Positions 9,044 through 18,031 of a stretch of 64,000 bases of DNA are shown one piece after another. A program made the position numbers and the translations under genes. The notes beneath the pieces are model-generated. The model ran no database searches, was not told the origin of the DNA, and saw nothing but the letters and a program-made list of their open reading frames with translations. The first letter of the stretch is position 1; each line of letters opens with the position of its first letter. The stretch is from Methanospirillum purgamenti (lineage in GTDB: Archaea > Halobacteriota > Methanomicrobia > Methanomicrobiales > Methanospirillaceae): NCBI RefSeq assembly GCF_018502485.1, contig NZ_CP075546.1, one strand, 5' to 3'.

Positions 9044-9550
9044 ATGAATGATAGTCCACCAGAAGATTTCAGAAATATGGAAGATATATTACGAAAAATA
9101 CTCTCACAAGCCTTTGGCCAGGGACAAATTCGTCCGGGTGTTATTGGGGTAAATATCATAATGGCCGGAAATCTCCCCCCCGGTTTTCCTTTTCCTGGAG
9201 GGTCAGGTCCAGGCCATGATATCGAACACCCGCCAATAGAAGTAATTGAATGGGATGATCGGGTTATTGCTACCTGCGAATTAAAAGGGCTGTTTGATGA
9301 GCACATTAACGTAGCAATATCTGAAAATACTCTCCATATAATTGGCTTTGATGGAAAAACACGATACCGGAGTTCTGCACCATTACCCCCGGTTGTCGAA
9401 TCATCCTGTGTTCGCACTTTCCGAAACGGGATATTAGAATTAGTATACCTTATCCGTTCTCCTGAAGAGAGTCAGACTGTTGCACAAACTGAAATAATGA
9501 GTGAGGAAATAGGTTCTATTCCAGAACCTGAACATGAAAAAACAGGTTAA
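9044..9550 (+). CDS. Hsp20/alpha-crystallin-like small heat shock protein
   Basis: The 168-residue protein has a Pro/Gly-rich N-terminal arm (PPGFPFPGGSGPGHD, about residues 45-62) followed by a compact alpha-crystallin-like beta domain (about 65-140), with the strands VIATCELKGLFDEHINVAISENTLHI and a later FRNGILELVYL that matches the I/V-x-I/V C-terminal strand of sHSPs. The family binds unfolding proteins without ATP. A GGGAGA ribosome site (about 9029-9034) precedes the ATG. It lies beside Cdc48 and a thioredoxin, a plausible protein quality-control neighbourhood. Ends converge with thioredoxin one base apart. Confidence 0.75.
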   Translation: MNDSPPEDFRNMEDILRKILSQAFGQGQIRPGVIGVNIIMAGNLPPGFPFPGGSGPGHDIEHPPIEVIEWDDRVIATCELKGLFDEHINVAISENTLHIIGFDGKTRYRSSAPLPPVVESSCVRTFRNGILELVYLIRSPEESQTVAQTEIMSEEIGSIPEPEHEKTG

Positions 9551-9551
9551 A

Positions 9552-9944
9552 TTATCCATAACCGGTAATTTCATACTTCCATTCAGTTGAAGAGAGACGA
9601 CATGCTTCCCCTTGTGTTACCATTTCTTCTACCATTTTTTTAAGCATAACTGGGAAAATTGCCCCAACTCGTGTCTGAACCGGTTTACCTCCACAGAAGA
9701 AGATAAAAGTTGGTGTTGCCATAACCCCATATCGCTCTCCGATATAATCAAATCTGAGAAGATTGAGTTTCACGAACGAAACTTCTGTTCCAAAATCCTT
9801 TGCCAAATCTTCAACCGATGGCATAATTCTAATACAATGAGTACAGGAAGGACTGTAAAACATCACAAAAACAGGTTTTTCATTTCTCTCTACCAGTTTT
9901 TCCCATTCTATATCATTGATTTCCTGGACATTTTCTTCAGTCAT
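9552..9944 (-). CDS. Thioredoxin-like protein, CTHC active site
   Basis: A single thioredoxin fold of 130 residues. The redox motif is Cys34-Thr-His-Cys37 within FYSPSCTHCIRIMP, and the conserved cis-Pro loop is present as GVMATPTFIFF (about residues 75-85). It presumably reduces protein disulfides or acts as a thiol oxidoreductase in the cytoplasm; there is no signal peptide. I chose the ATG at 9944 because GGAGAG lies six bases before it, whereas the longer reading adds 19 residues from the spacer. The dipeptide TH differs from the classical GP, so redox potential and partner are open. Confidence 0.85.
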   Translation of the reverse strand: MTEENVQEINDIEWEKLVERNEKPVFVMFYSPSCTHCIRIMPSVEDLAKDFGTEVSFVKLNLLRFDYIGERYGVMATPTFIFFCGGKPVQTRVGAIFPVMLKKMVEEMVTQGEACRLSSTEWKYEITGYG

Positions 9945-10007
9945 ATACAGACCTCTCCTGTCATGATATATATAGATTGATTCGGGATTACATCTCACCA
10001 ATTATTT

Positions 10008-10868
10008 ATGAGAAAATTTGATCCTTATCACCTGCTCGTTTCTACATATACTGAGCAAAATCCTCATCGTTTAGAAGCATTTTTTGATGCAGTATTTGCT
10101 ATTGTTATGACAATCCTGGTATTAGGTTTGAATCTGCCGGATAATTCCCAATTCTTATTACCTGGAGAAATACTTGAAGAGATGTTACCTCAGTTTATTC
10201 ATTTTGCATTAGCTTTCTTTATTCTCGCTGCATTCTGGAGTGCTCATCACCGACTGTTTGTATTGGTTAAAAAAGTTGATAACATTCTCATCAGACTGAC
10301 ATTTATTCTATTATATATCACCTGTCTGTTGCCATTTACGTCCAGTCTTGCCGGAGATAATTATACTCAGGAATCCGCAATGCTGTTATTTCATCTAAAT
10401 ATGTTTTTTTTAGGTCTGTTATTCCTGAGTCAATGGATATATATCAATAAAGCTAGATTATCTGTTCCAGTTACTCAAACATTATACCGGTTTATCTTTT
10501 TTAAATCCTGTATTGTTCCTTTGGTATCTTTAATTGCAATCGGAGTTCTCTTTTTTAGTCCATCCTGGAGTTCAGCAGGTTATCTTTTCATCTTTTTATT
10601 TGAAGCAATCATACTGCTATTCAAACCTACCGATCTTCAAACTGATGCAAATGGTTTACCATCAAAGATTAATTCTATCTCTCTTATGATAGGTATACAC
10701 CCAGATATTGATGCAGTTCTTCATCAGGTCTCTGAAGAAATGGAGATAAGTAAAGAGAAACTTGTAGAAAAAATTTTGCTCAGATGGAGTTCTGAAAATC
10801 GTGTTAACACCGGAAAAGAGACTCAGCTTTGTAATCTAAAAGTTCAAGAATTAAACAAAATTGGTTGA
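10008..10868 (+). CDS. TMEM175-family potassium channel-like protein with cytosolic tail
   Basis: The first membrane helix carries the TMEM175 (DUF1211) signature R21-x3-FFDAVFAIVMT, whose Phe-x-Asp element lines the ion pore in characterised members. Six membrane segments fit between residues 25 and 205. Prokaryotic TMEM175 proteins are tetrameric K+ channels, so K+ conduction is the best guess. After the last helix there is a soluble tail of about 80 residues containing HPDIDAVLHQVSEEMEIS and KEKLVEKILLRW, which looks like a ribbon-helix-helix or coiled segment and is unusual for the family. It is divergent from the thioredoxin gene. Confidence 0.75.
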   Translation: MRKFDPYHLLVSTYTEQNPHRLEAFFDAVFAIVMTILVLGLNLPDNSQFLLPGEILEEMLPQFIHFALAFFILAAFWSAHHRLFVLVKKVDNILIRLTFILLYITCLLPFTSSLAGDNYTQESAMLLFHLNMFFLGLLFLSQWIYINKARLSVPVTQTLYRFIFFKSCIVPLVSLIAIGVLFFSPSWSSAGYLFIFLFEAIILLFKPTDLQTDANGLPSKINSISLMIGIHPDIDAVLHQVSEEMEISKEKLVEKILLRWSSENRVNTGKETQLCNLKVQELNKIG

Positions 10869-10916
10869 ATCTATGAAATTTAACCCACTTACATCCATTC
10901 ATTTCTGACATTTCGA

Positions 10917-10943
10917 ATCGTTCATTTGGATTCATCGAACGAT
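10917..10943. promoter_or_regulatory. Inverted repeat upstream of nifB TATA box
   Basis: ATCGTTC (10917-10923) and its exact complement GAACGAT (10937-10943) are separated by 13 bases. The repeat ends 4 bases before a TATA-like TATAATA (10948-10954), which itself is about 27 bases before the ATG at 10978. The placement next to the promoter suggests an operator. It does not match the NrpR consensus GGAA-N6-TTCC. Confidence 0.4.
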
Positions 10944-10977
10944 GAACTATAATAGGACTAAAGATAACGTGTATTCC

Positions 10978-11877
10978 ATGGCTGAGGAATCGTACCGGGA
11001 GACCGAAATAGATGGTCAAATAGTAAAATGGGATCCCGACCAGATACGTAAGATCCAAGAGCATCCGTGTTATAGTGAAAAGGCTAGTCACACATTCGGA
11101 CGGGCCCATTTACCTGTAGCACCGAAATGTAATATTCAATGCAACTATTGTGTCCGCAAATTTGATTGTGTCAATGAAAGCCGCCCTGGTGTTACCAGTG
11201 AAGTTCTTGACCCTCAGAAAGCATTTGAAAAAGTCCGCGACATTATCAATGAATATCCATATATTAAAGTAATTGGAATTGCCGGACCTGGTGATCCACT
11301 GGATAACGAAGAAACATTTGACACATTCAGGTTGGTACATGAAGAATACCCTCACCTTATTCTCTGTGTCAGTACAAACGGCCTTCTTCTTCCGGATAAA
11401 ATCGATCTTCTGGAAAAATACGGCGTCACAAACATTACTGTGACAATGAATGCCATTGATCCCGATATTGCAGCAAAAGTTTACCAGTATATAGATTTCA
11501 ATGGTCGGCGATATTATTCAAGCCATGAAATGGGAGAAATTCTGGTGTCAAGGCAATTGGAGGGAATAAAGATGGCAGTTGAACGAAAAATGTTGATAAA
11601 AGTGAATACTGTGTATATTCCGGGTATCAACGATCATCATATTCCTGATATTGCTAAAAAGATTAGCGAAATGGGAGTGTTCATTCATAACATTATTCCA
11701 TTAATATCCCAGGCAAAATTTGCTCATATTACTCCTCCAACCATGGAAGAAAAACTTGCAATGCAGGAAAAATGTAAACCATATGTCAGGCAGATGTCTC
11801 ATTGTCAACGATGCAGATCAGATGCAGTTGGCTGCCTTGGCAAAGATGTTAATTCATGCATCGGCAGAAAAACATAA
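10978..11877 (+). CDS. nifB: NifB, radical SAM FeMo-cofactor precursor enzyme
   Basis: NifB builds the carbide-containing NifB-co cluster for nitrogenase. The radical SAM motif C51-x3-C55-x2-C58 (CNIQCNYC) is followed by the NifB hallmark ESRPG near 67-71, and an accessory-cluster Cys lies at 31 (HPCYSEKASH). The C-terminal CQRCRSDAVGCLG is also typical. The product lacks the NifX-like fusion, as in other archaeal NifBs. I prefer the ATG at 10978 because TATAATA sits about 27 bases upstream, suggesting a leaderless message; an earlier ATG at 10942 lies inside a hairpin arm. No nifHDK genes are nearby. Confidence 0.9.
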   Translation: MAEESYRETEIDGQIVKWDPDQIRKIQEHPCYSEKASHTFGRAHLPVAPKCNIQCNYCVRKFDCVNESRPGVTSEVLDPQKAFEKVRDIINEYPYIKVIGIAGPGDPLDNEETFDTFRLVHEEYPHLILCVSTNGLLLPDKIDLLEKYGVTNITVTMNAIDPDIAAKVYQYIDFNGRRYYSSHEMGEILVSRQLEGIKMAVERKMLIKVNTVYIPGINDHHIPDIAKKISEMGVFIHNIIPLISQAKFAHITPPTMEEKLAMQEKCKPYVRQMSHCQRCRSDAVGCLGKDVNSCIGRKT

Positions 11878-11958
11878 ACCTCATCTTTCATCATATTCTT
11901 TTTTAACCACGACTTCCAATATTGCGTACCCCCCACTGAGTTGGCGGGAGGAAATCCT

Positions 11959-13317
11959 ATGAAATTTATCCTCCCTTTCCTTGTGTTGCTTATAATCATA
12001 TGTGTTGTTAGTGGAGCGGAGGATAACACTTCGGTCGAGAATATCACTCTGGAAGATCTGATTAATGAAAATGATTATGTGTTATCTCATGACTCTCAAA
12101 ACCTGACAGCCCTCCAATTTCGTGCTTTAATTTTTTTTAATGAAAAACAATATCCTGAAGCCATCAAAGCAGCAGAACAATGTCTTGTTGTTGATAAAAC
12201 CTGCAGTTTTGCATGGCATATCATAGGAAGTTCATGGGGTTTTTTAAATCAGCCTGAAAAAGCGGTTGAAGCATTTCAGAACGTAGTATCATTAAATCCT
12301 GATGATCCGGTTCAGTTTAATGTGCAGGGTGTGGCTCTTTCCAGGACGGAAAAATTTAATGAAGCTATTCAGGCATTTCAAAAAGCAACGGCCCTTAATC
12401 CATCTTATGCTGCAGCATGGAACAATATGGGTGTCACTTTTTATGGAATGAAAGAATATGATAAAGCCCTTTCAGCTTTTGATAAAGCGATCTCATTCAA
12501 ACCGGATGAACCAGAATTTTATTCCAACAAAGGGTATGTGCTGCTTCAGAAAGGTGATTATTATGGAGCACTCTCAAGTGCAAAAACAGCCCGAAACATG
12601 GATCTTACCTGTGTTCCTGCCTGGTTTGTTTCTGGTGAGGCACAATTTCATAACCATAACTGGAAGGATGCATTTTTTTCATTTGATGGTGGATTTAATG
12701 CCCTGGCTAAGAACGAACTCTGGTATTATCAGGGAGCGAAAAATACCCAGATAACAAAGGATATGCAACCAATGGATGCATATTATGTGGCTATAGCAAG
12801 TAATGTCAAGTTTACAGGTATGTGGGAGCGAACCACAATAATCAATTATAAGATTAAGCGATACCAGGATACCATTGATGTATATGACCAAATTCTTGCC
12901 ATTACTCCTGATTATGCCGAAGGATGGAAAAAGAAAGGGTATTGTGCAATAAAAACCGAGCGTATGGAAAGTGCTCGTGATGCTTATAAACGGGCCATGG
13001 AATTTTATCCAAATGATCCTGAGGTTCTTTCCTCATATGGGTATGCAACCGGAATGCTCGGTGATTATCTAGATGCCATGAAAAATATTGACAAGGCTAT
13101 TGAGGTCGAACCAGGATATTCAAGATCGTATCTCTTTAAAGGTCTCATCAATTCTTTTTATGGACAGCGTGATGACGCTATTGCAGCACTTCAAAAAGGG
13201 CTGGAATTTGGAGGAGATAAAAGTGAAATGTTTGATGCTCTGTCAAATGTTCAGTTTAAAAATGGGGATGTGATTGGTGGTTCAATCAGCTCATTTAGAA
13301 GCATTCTCGGTTTCTGA
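11959..13317 (+). CDS. Secreted TPR-repeat protein
   Basis: A 452-residue protein with a signal peptide (MKFILPFLVLLIIICVVSGA) and at least nine tetratricopeptide repeats over nearly the full length. Good examples are near residues 85-120 (EKAVEAFQNVVSLNPDDP), 120-155 and 155-190 (YDKALSAFDKAISFKPDEP). It is exported and presumably scaffolds other surface proteins; no enzyme domain is seen. The ATG at 11959 follows GGGAGG by a good spacing, so the longer in-frame start at 11941 was rejected. It converges with a small unknown gene. A related but shorter TPR protein is at 1912-2691. Confidence 0.8.
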   Translation: MKFILPFLVLLIIICVVSGAEDNTSVENITLEDLINENDYVLSHDSQNLTALQFRALIFFNEKQYPEAIKAAEQCLVVDKTCSFAWHIIGSSWGFLNQPEKAVEAFQNVVSLNPDDPVQFNVQGVALSRTEKFNEAIQAFQKATALNPSYAAAWNNMGVTFYGMKEYDKALSAFDKAISFKPDEPEFYSNKGYVLLQKGDYYGALSSAKTARNMDLTCVPAWFVSGEAQFHNHNWKDAFFSFDGGFNALAKNELWYYQGAKNTQITKDMQPMDAYYVAIASNVKFTGMWERTTIINYKIKRYQDTIDVYDQILAITPDYAEGWKKKGYCAIKTERMESARDAYKRAMEFYPNDPEVLSSYGYATGMLGDYLDAMKNIDKAIEVEPGYSRSYLFKGLINSFYGQRDDAIAALQKGLEFGGDKSEMFDALSNVQFKNGDVIGGSISSFRSILGF

Positions 13318-13319
13318 TA

Positions 13320-13649
13320 TTACGCATGATATTGACCAATATCGGGATTTTCTATTCCAAGCTCTTTATCAATAGCAACAATAATCCTGTTTAGTAACCG
13401 TTTTACATCCGTATACATCTCTTTGTCAACAGGTCCGCCAGCCTGATGCCATACAACTTTTTGCCTGAGTAAATCTGTTAGTGTTTCCACTTCAGTCCCT
13501 TTGAATTGTGTTGGAAGAATAAGTTCGGTCAGATAATCCTGAATCCCGGGCCAAGCTTGTTCAGGTGGAAGAGAAAATTTTACTTTTAAATGAGTGATAT
13601 TTACAATAAATCCTCTTCCATATCTGCTGGTGGGCATGTGACTTACCAT
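13320..13649 (-). CDS. Conserved-looking small protein of unknown function
   Basis: I do not recognise this 109-residue product. It is soluble, with a beta-like N-terminus (GFIVNITHLKVKFSL), a WPGIQDYLTELILP helix, and an acidic C-terminal helix (YTDVKRLLNRIIVAIDKELG). The internal KVVWHQAGGPVD motif is distinctive. It could begin at the Met at 13637 instead. It lies between a TPR gene (convergent, 2-base gap) and the geranylgeranyl reductase gene on the same strand (37 bases downstream), so co-transcription with the reductase as second gene is possible. No function is proposed. Confidence 0.55.
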   Translation of the reverse strand: MVSHMPTSRYGRGFIVNITHLKVKFSLPPEQAWPGIQDYLTELILPTQFKGTEVETLTDLLRQKVVWHQAGGPVDKEMYTDVKRLLNRIIVAIDKELGIENPDIGQYHA

Positions 13650-13686
13650 ACCTGTAATATTGAATAGTAAATGTATGAAGTTTTCA

Positions 13687-14862
13687 TTAGATCAAGGTTT
13701 TCAACCAGGATTTTCCCATTAAATACCAGGCTGGAATCATCAGGGGATTTTGCATGAGTGATGTGATTAGGCGGGATGGCCGGTCAATATCTCCTTTTTT
13801 TGAAATGATTTCCCTGATTTTAGGCTCCGCCATGATCTCAATAATTCGCTCCATATCCTGGATTGATACCTGTTGTCGGATAGTATACATATAAAATCCT
13901 TTTCTGATTTCATGACCAAAATCTGCTTTCCAGGAATGTTCGTATGTCTTCATTTTTTGTATCGAATAATCACTCTGCTCAATCGCTTCTGTTGCAACAC
14001 GTGCTGCGTGTCTGGCTGCACGTATTCCGGTGTAAACACCACCACCTGAAGTTGGTTTAGCCATTGCTGCTGCATCACCTGCTATCAGAATTCTGTCGTC
14101 ATATGTTCTGTTTAATGTTCCAAGTGGTATGGTTCCACTTACAAAATGTGTACAGGCTTTCTTATATGGTTGGATAAATTTCTGGAACAATTCCTGTACC
14201 TGATGAATTCCACAAAGTCCTATCCGTGTTCTTTCAGGATGAATAGGAATCATCCACCCAAAAAAATCTGGTGCAGCATTAGGGAAAATACGAACATGTT
14301 CTGTTGGGGTTGAACAGGCCACATCGCATTGTAGTCCGGAAAGGTATACTGGAGCCCGTGGTATACCAATCATTCTGCTTATTGAACTTCTGGGTCCGTC
14401 AGCTGCAATAAGCATTGAATATTCTATTTGTTCTTTTCCATACAAACCTTTTAGATAAAGAGATCTTGATGTGCGCGAAACAGCTGATGCAATTGTTTTG
14501 AGCCTGATGTCTGCACCAGCATCTGCTGAAGCTGTAATCATTTCATGATCCAAAGCCCCCCGGTCCACGACGTACGCCATATCTCTACCTGCATCAAATG
14601 AACACATGGCTTTCCCGGCCAGAACATCTGCACCGGAGACCATATTGAGGACAGAAGAATCTGATACTTCACACTCTGTAAAAGCACTATTAGATAATAA
14701 ACCAGCACACTGAACCGGGTATCCAATGTGAGCCTGTTCTTCGACAAGTAAGGTGGATAGACCGGATTTAGCGCAAATTCGAGCCGCTGTAGATCCAGTT
14801 GGCCCTCCTCCCACAACAATAACATCATATTTCCGGTTCATAGTCTGGTATATACTCTTCAT
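13687..14862 (-). CDS. Geranylgeranyl reductase family FAD protein
   Basis: A flavoprotein that saturates double bones of geranylgeranyl chains, in archaea typically making saturated archaeal membrane lipids. The N-terminal Rossmann motif VVGGGPTGSTAARICAKSG (about residues 17-35) binds FAD, the GYPVQCAGLLS segment (about 47-58) is a family hallmark, and the second FAD motif RILIAGDAAAMAKPTSGGG lies near 255-275. Length of 391 residues is normal. A Met at residue 8 (14841) is an alternative start. It is divergent from pth2. Other lipid-pathway genes in the window (CDP-alcohol transferase, cis-prenyltransferase) fit membrane or carrier-lipid synthesis. Confidence 0.85.
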   Translation of the reverse strand: MKSIYQTMNRKYDVIVVGGGPTGSTAARICAKSGLSTLLVEEQAHIGYPVQCAGLLSNSAFTECEVSDSSVLNMVSGADVLAGKAMCSFDAGRDMAYVVDRGALDHEMITASADAGADIRLKTIASAVSRTSRSLYLKGLYGKEQIEYSMLIAADGPRSSISRMIGIPRAPVYLSGLQCDVACSTPTEHVRIFPNAAPDFFGWMIPIHPERTRIGLCGIHQVQELFQKFIQPYKKACTHFVSGTIPLGTLNRTYDDRILIAGDAAAMAKPTSGGGVYTGIRAARHAARVATEAIEQSDYSIQKMKTYEHSWKADFGHEIRKGFYMYTIRQQVSIQDMERIIEIMAEPKIREIISKKGDIDRPSRLITSLMQNPLMIPAWYLMGKSWLKTLI

Positions 14863-14925
14863 GACTGCCTATGAACTCACCGGAGGGCATACCTTTGTGC
14901 TTGGGAATCCTATTGCTAGAGGAAG

Positions 14926-15288
14926 ATGGTACCAGAACCTGAATTTAAGTATAAGCAATGTATCATAATCCGCAATGATGTAAAGATGAGTTGTGGAAAA
15001 AAATGTGCACAGGCAGGACATGCTGCCATCGTCGCTTATGAAAAAAGCTCATTGACAATGAAAAAAGCATGGATGAATGAAGGGCAGAAAAAAGTTGTCC
15101 TAAAAGTATCGGATCAGAAGACCTTGTTTGAATTAAAAACTCTGGCAGTGTCAGCAGGAATTGCTGCGGCCCTAATTCAGGATGCTGGAATGACTGAAAT
15201 TCCTCCGGGTACGATCACTGCTCTGGGACTAGGTCCGGCGAAATGTGAAGATCTTGATAAAATTACCGGTTCACTTTCATTATTATGA
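14926..15288 (+). CDS. pth2: Peptidyl-tRNA hydrolase 2
   Basis: This enzyme releases peptides from prematurely dropped peptidyl-tRNA. It is the archaeal/eukaryotic Pth2 type: the N-terminal strand YKQCIIIRNDVKMSCGKKCAQAGHA (split here by description) carries the conserved K-M-x-x-G-K-x-x-A-Q motif, and the C-terminal IPPGTITALGLGPA stretch holds the conserved G-P-x-T/ A-I-G-P-x-x region. At 120 residues it has normal length. The ATG at 14926 is preceded closely by AGAGGA. Its stop overlaps the truD start in ATGA, so translation of the two RNA-related enzymes is coupled. Confidence 0.92.
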   Translation: MVPEPEFKYKQCIIIRNDVKMSCGKKCAQAGHAAIVAYEKSSLTMKKAWMNEGQKKVVLKVSDQKTLFELKTLAVSAGIAAALIQDAGMTEIPPGTITALGLGPAKCEDLDKITGSLSLL

Positions 15289-16553
15289 TTCGAAGTCCCT
15301 GGGAGATTGATCAGGAACTTGGGCTTTCATGGTATCGGACTGATTTTGCCGGTACCGGAGGAACTCTCCGGAATACACCAGATGACTTTGAAGTCTTTGA
15401 GATTGCGAATCATACAATGAGTACCGGCCCTTATCTCATCTGCGTATTAAAAAAGAAAAACTGGGACCAACACCGGGCAATAAAAGCAATTGCTTCAGGT
15501 CTTGGAATAAGTCAGCAACGAATTAGTTTTGCCGGAACTAAAGATAAACGAGCTATAACGACTCAGTATATTTCTTTATATAATTGTTCAGAAAATGATA
15601 TTTCCCGTCTTTCAATTCCTGATATATCTCTTACTCCGGTGGGAACATCTCAACATCCTATTGGACTTGGAAATCTGGAGGGAAATGAATTTAAAATTCG
15701 AATTCGAGGGCTTTCAGATTCATCATTAGTAGTATCTCCTGAATCATTCATTCAGACCATCGCTGAGGGTGTTCCAAATTATGTTGGGTACCAACGGTTT
15801 GGTGTGATACGTCCGGTAACCCATCACATCGGATTAGAGATTTTAAAAGGAAATTATCAGGAAGCAATCAGGGTGATGATTGGAAAACCCGGAATTCGTA
15901 TGGAAGAGCGGGAGCAGGAAGGAAGGGCCTGCTATCTTGATACAGAAGATCCAGCTCAGTGTCTTCATCTTCTACCAAACCGCCTGTCTCTGGAACGATC
16001 TGTTCTCCATTACCTGGTTAGCAGTCCACATGACTACCTTGGTGCTATTCGCTCACTACCCCGGACACTTCGATCGATGTATGTGAGCGCTGTGCAGTCC
16101 TGGATCTTTAATGTTACCTTAAGTTTGCGTATAGAAGAAGGACGGTCTTTGTATGAACCTGATGTTGGTGATCGGTTGATCTGGCCGGATGGCAGAACAG
16201 ATCAGACAACATCTGCAACTGTTCGTGCAGCCACAGTTCAGACAAAACGAGGGAAATGCGGATTGGCACTTCTTCTACCAGGAGGAACCTTTGTTCCTGG
16301 ACCTGGAGATGATGATAAAAATATCTCACATATTCTGGAGCAACAGGGAATAACTTCGGATATGTTTGGAACTATTACAAAAACTCTTGACACAACTTTT
16401 GCTGGATCATTTCGTCCGATTCTGATGAAAACAGATCTGTCAATAAGTCATATAGAAGAGGATACTATTGTCAGATTTTCTCTTCCTCCTGGACAATATG
16501 CAACCACTATCCTGCGTGAGTTAATGAAATCGGATCCGATCAGTATGATATGA
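15285..16553 (+). CDS. truD: tRNA pseudouridine synthase D
   Basis: TruD family enzymes isomerise U13 in tRNA; archaeal and eukaryotic homologues (Pus7-like) may have broader targets. The catalytic motif GTKDKRA carries Asp87, and the NYVGYQRFG segment (about residues 168-176) is the second family signature. The 422-residue length includes the TRUD insertion domain between the catalytic halves. It overlaps pth2 by four bases (ATGA) and converges with the pyrimidinone reductase gene 8 bases later. The assignment is firm; the precise modified position in this organism is not visible from sequence. Confidence 0.93.
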   Translation: MIRSPWEIDQELGLSWYRTDFAGTGGTLRNTPDDFEVFEIANHTMSTGPYLICVLKKKNWDQHRAIKAIASGLGISQQRISFAGTKDKRAITTQYISLYNCSENDISRLSIPDISLTPVGTSQHPIGLGNLEGNEFKIRIRGLSDSSLVVSPESFIQTIAEGVPNYVGYQRFGVIRPVTHHIGLEILKGNYQEAIRVMIGKPGIRMEEREQEGRACYLDTEDPAQCLHLLPNRLSLERSVLHYLVSSPHDYLGAIRSLPRTLRSMYVSAVQSWIFNVTLSLRIEEGRSLYEPDVGDRLIWPDGRTDQTTSATVRAATVQTKRGKCGLALLLPGGTFVPGPGDDDKNISHILEQQGITSDMFGTITKTLDTTFAGSFRPILMKTDLSISHIEEDTIVRFSLPPGQYATTILRELMKSDPISMI

Positions 16554-16561
16554 TCTCCTGA

Positions 16562-17242
16562 TTAGGATCTGATAACCCGCCATTTTGTTATGAGATTATC
16601 TCCTGCCATATATTGGGTAATAAGATCCAATTTTAAAAGATCCGCAACATCACGAGGATACAGACCTGTAACCAGTGAAGGGGTGTCTTCTCCACCGGCT
16701 ATGAAGGGAAGATGGATTAGAGTCAGTTCATCGATTAGATCATTCTGAAACATCTGTCCGTTCAGGGTGGATCCCCCTTCAATCATGAGATTATGCACTC
16801 CGTGTTTATTATAAAGAATCTTCATTAAATAAGGTAGATCTACTGATTTTTCTCCACAAACTTCTATTATTGCACCTTTTTGCGCAAGTTCATTACATGT
16901 TTCATGGGATGCTGATTTTGAAACCGCAATAATTGTAGGGGCGTCGGGCGATAGAACATTCGCATCAGGAGAAATATCTCCTTTTGATGTTGGGATAACC
17001 CGGATAGGACTTTTTCCTGGAACATGACGAACGGTCAGAAATGAATTATCGATTCTGATAGTGTTTGCACCGACCATAATAGCATCAGAATCAGCTCGTA
17101 TCTGGTGAAGAAGAACTTCAGCTTCGTGAGACATGAACTGCATAAGAAGTTTGGATGAAGCGCCCCTGGTAACGGTAAGTTTACCATCAATGGTGACTTC
17201 TGATACGAGCATGACATGAGGGCGGGTGTGCTGGTCGGACAT
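16562..17242 (-). CDS. 2,5-diamino-6-ribosylamino-pyrimidinone phosphate reductase (RibD C-terminal fold)
   Basis: This NAD(P)H-dependent reductase makes the ribitylamino intermediate in archaeal riboflavin and F420 precursor synthesis. The RibD_C fold is shown by the MLVSEVTIDGKLT start, GANTIRIDNSFLTVR (about residues 68-83), the phosphate-binding stretch RVIPTSKGD, and NLMIEGGSTLNGQMF (about 155-170), the catalytic/NADPH-binding Gly motif. The longer start is a TTG and adds a foreign tail; the ATG at 17242 fits the family length of about 226 residues. It is convergent with truD and divergent from the CDP-alcohol transferase. Confidence 0.85.
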   Translation of the reverse strand: MSDQHTRPHVMLVSEVTIDGKLTVTRGASSKLLMQFMSHEAEVLLHQIRADSDAIMVGANTIRIDNSFLTVRHVPGKSPIRVIPTSKGDISPDANVLSPDAPTIIAVSKSASHETCNELAQKGAIIEVCGEKSVDLPYLMKILYNKHGVHNLMIEGGSTLNGQMFQNDLIDELTLIHLPFIAGGEDTPSLVTGLYPRDVADLLKLDLITQYMAGDNLITKWRVIRS

Positions 17243-17398
17243 ATGTAGCGGTACTATTGGATGGAACAAGACTAATAGATAATGTGAGATACCAGATAAT
17301 CTTCAGTTCTGACCAGAAGAAAGTTCATTACCCAGTATTCAGGGATACGATTTCTATCGGTAGAAATATCACTCATGGCTCTCAACGGTACGTGAAGA

Positions 17399-18031
17399 AT
17401 GAATATAACTGCATTTCGGTATAGGTTTATTAAGCATCTTGAACCGATAGCAGAAATATGTAAAAAGGCTGGTTTTACCCCAAATACCATTACAATTTTA
17501 TCTATAGTTGCAGGTTGTCTCTGCTCAATATCGTATTTTTTTCACTCATTTTTTATTGGAAGCCTTTTACTTTTCTGCTCGGCGATTCTTGATCTTGTTG
17601 ATGGCTCAGTTGCGAGAATGACCGGACGTGAGACTCCGTTTGGTGCTGTTTTTGACTGGATAGCAGACAAGTATGTAGACACGATAGTTCTCCTTGGCGT
17701 TGGTCTTTCCGGAATTCCGATCATATCAGGGATAGCAAATGTCCCCCATATATGGGATTTTGGAATTGTAGCAATTGCAATTATTGGTTCAATGATGAAC
17801 ACGTTTATCAAACCGGTAACTTATGCTGAGATAGGATTTACTGAAAGAAAGGAAGGGAAAATTGACGATCCCCTCGAAGGTATCGGCTTTTTTGGAAGAC
17901 CTGAAACAGTTCTTGTCCTCGTTCTTGGCGGGCTTACCGGATTTATCTGGGTGTCAGTGTTGATTATTGCAGTCTGCACGAATATGTCTGCAATTCAGAG
18001 AATTACCTATCTTTATAAACGATACTCTTAA
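17399..18031 (+). CDS. CDP-alcohol phosphatidyltransferase, probable archaetidylinositol phosphate synthase
   Basis: An integral membrane enzyme that transfers a CDP-activated archaeol to a polar alcohol. The family motif D-G-x2-A-R-x8-G-x3-D-x3-D is complete: Asp65 and Asp68-Gly69 through Ala72-Arg73, Gly82, Asp86 and Asp90. About five or six membrane helices fit into 210 residues. Archaeal homologues of this length usually make archaetidylinositol phosphate, but the acceptor (inositol-P, glycerol-P or serine) cannot be read from the sequence. A GTGAAGA purine run precedes the ATG. The 3' end overlaps the convergent archaeosortase gene by 29 bases. Confidence 0.85.
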   Translation: MNITAFRYRFIKHLEPIAEICKKAGFTPNTITILSIVAGCLCSISYFFHSFFIGSLLLFCSAILDLVDGSVARMTGRETPFGAVFDWIADKYVDTIVLLGVGLSGIPIISGIANVPHIWDFGIVAIAIIGSMMNTFIKPVTYAEIGFTERKEGKIDDPLEGIGFFGRPETVLVLVLGGLTGFIWVSVLIIAVCTNMSAIQRITYLYKRYS

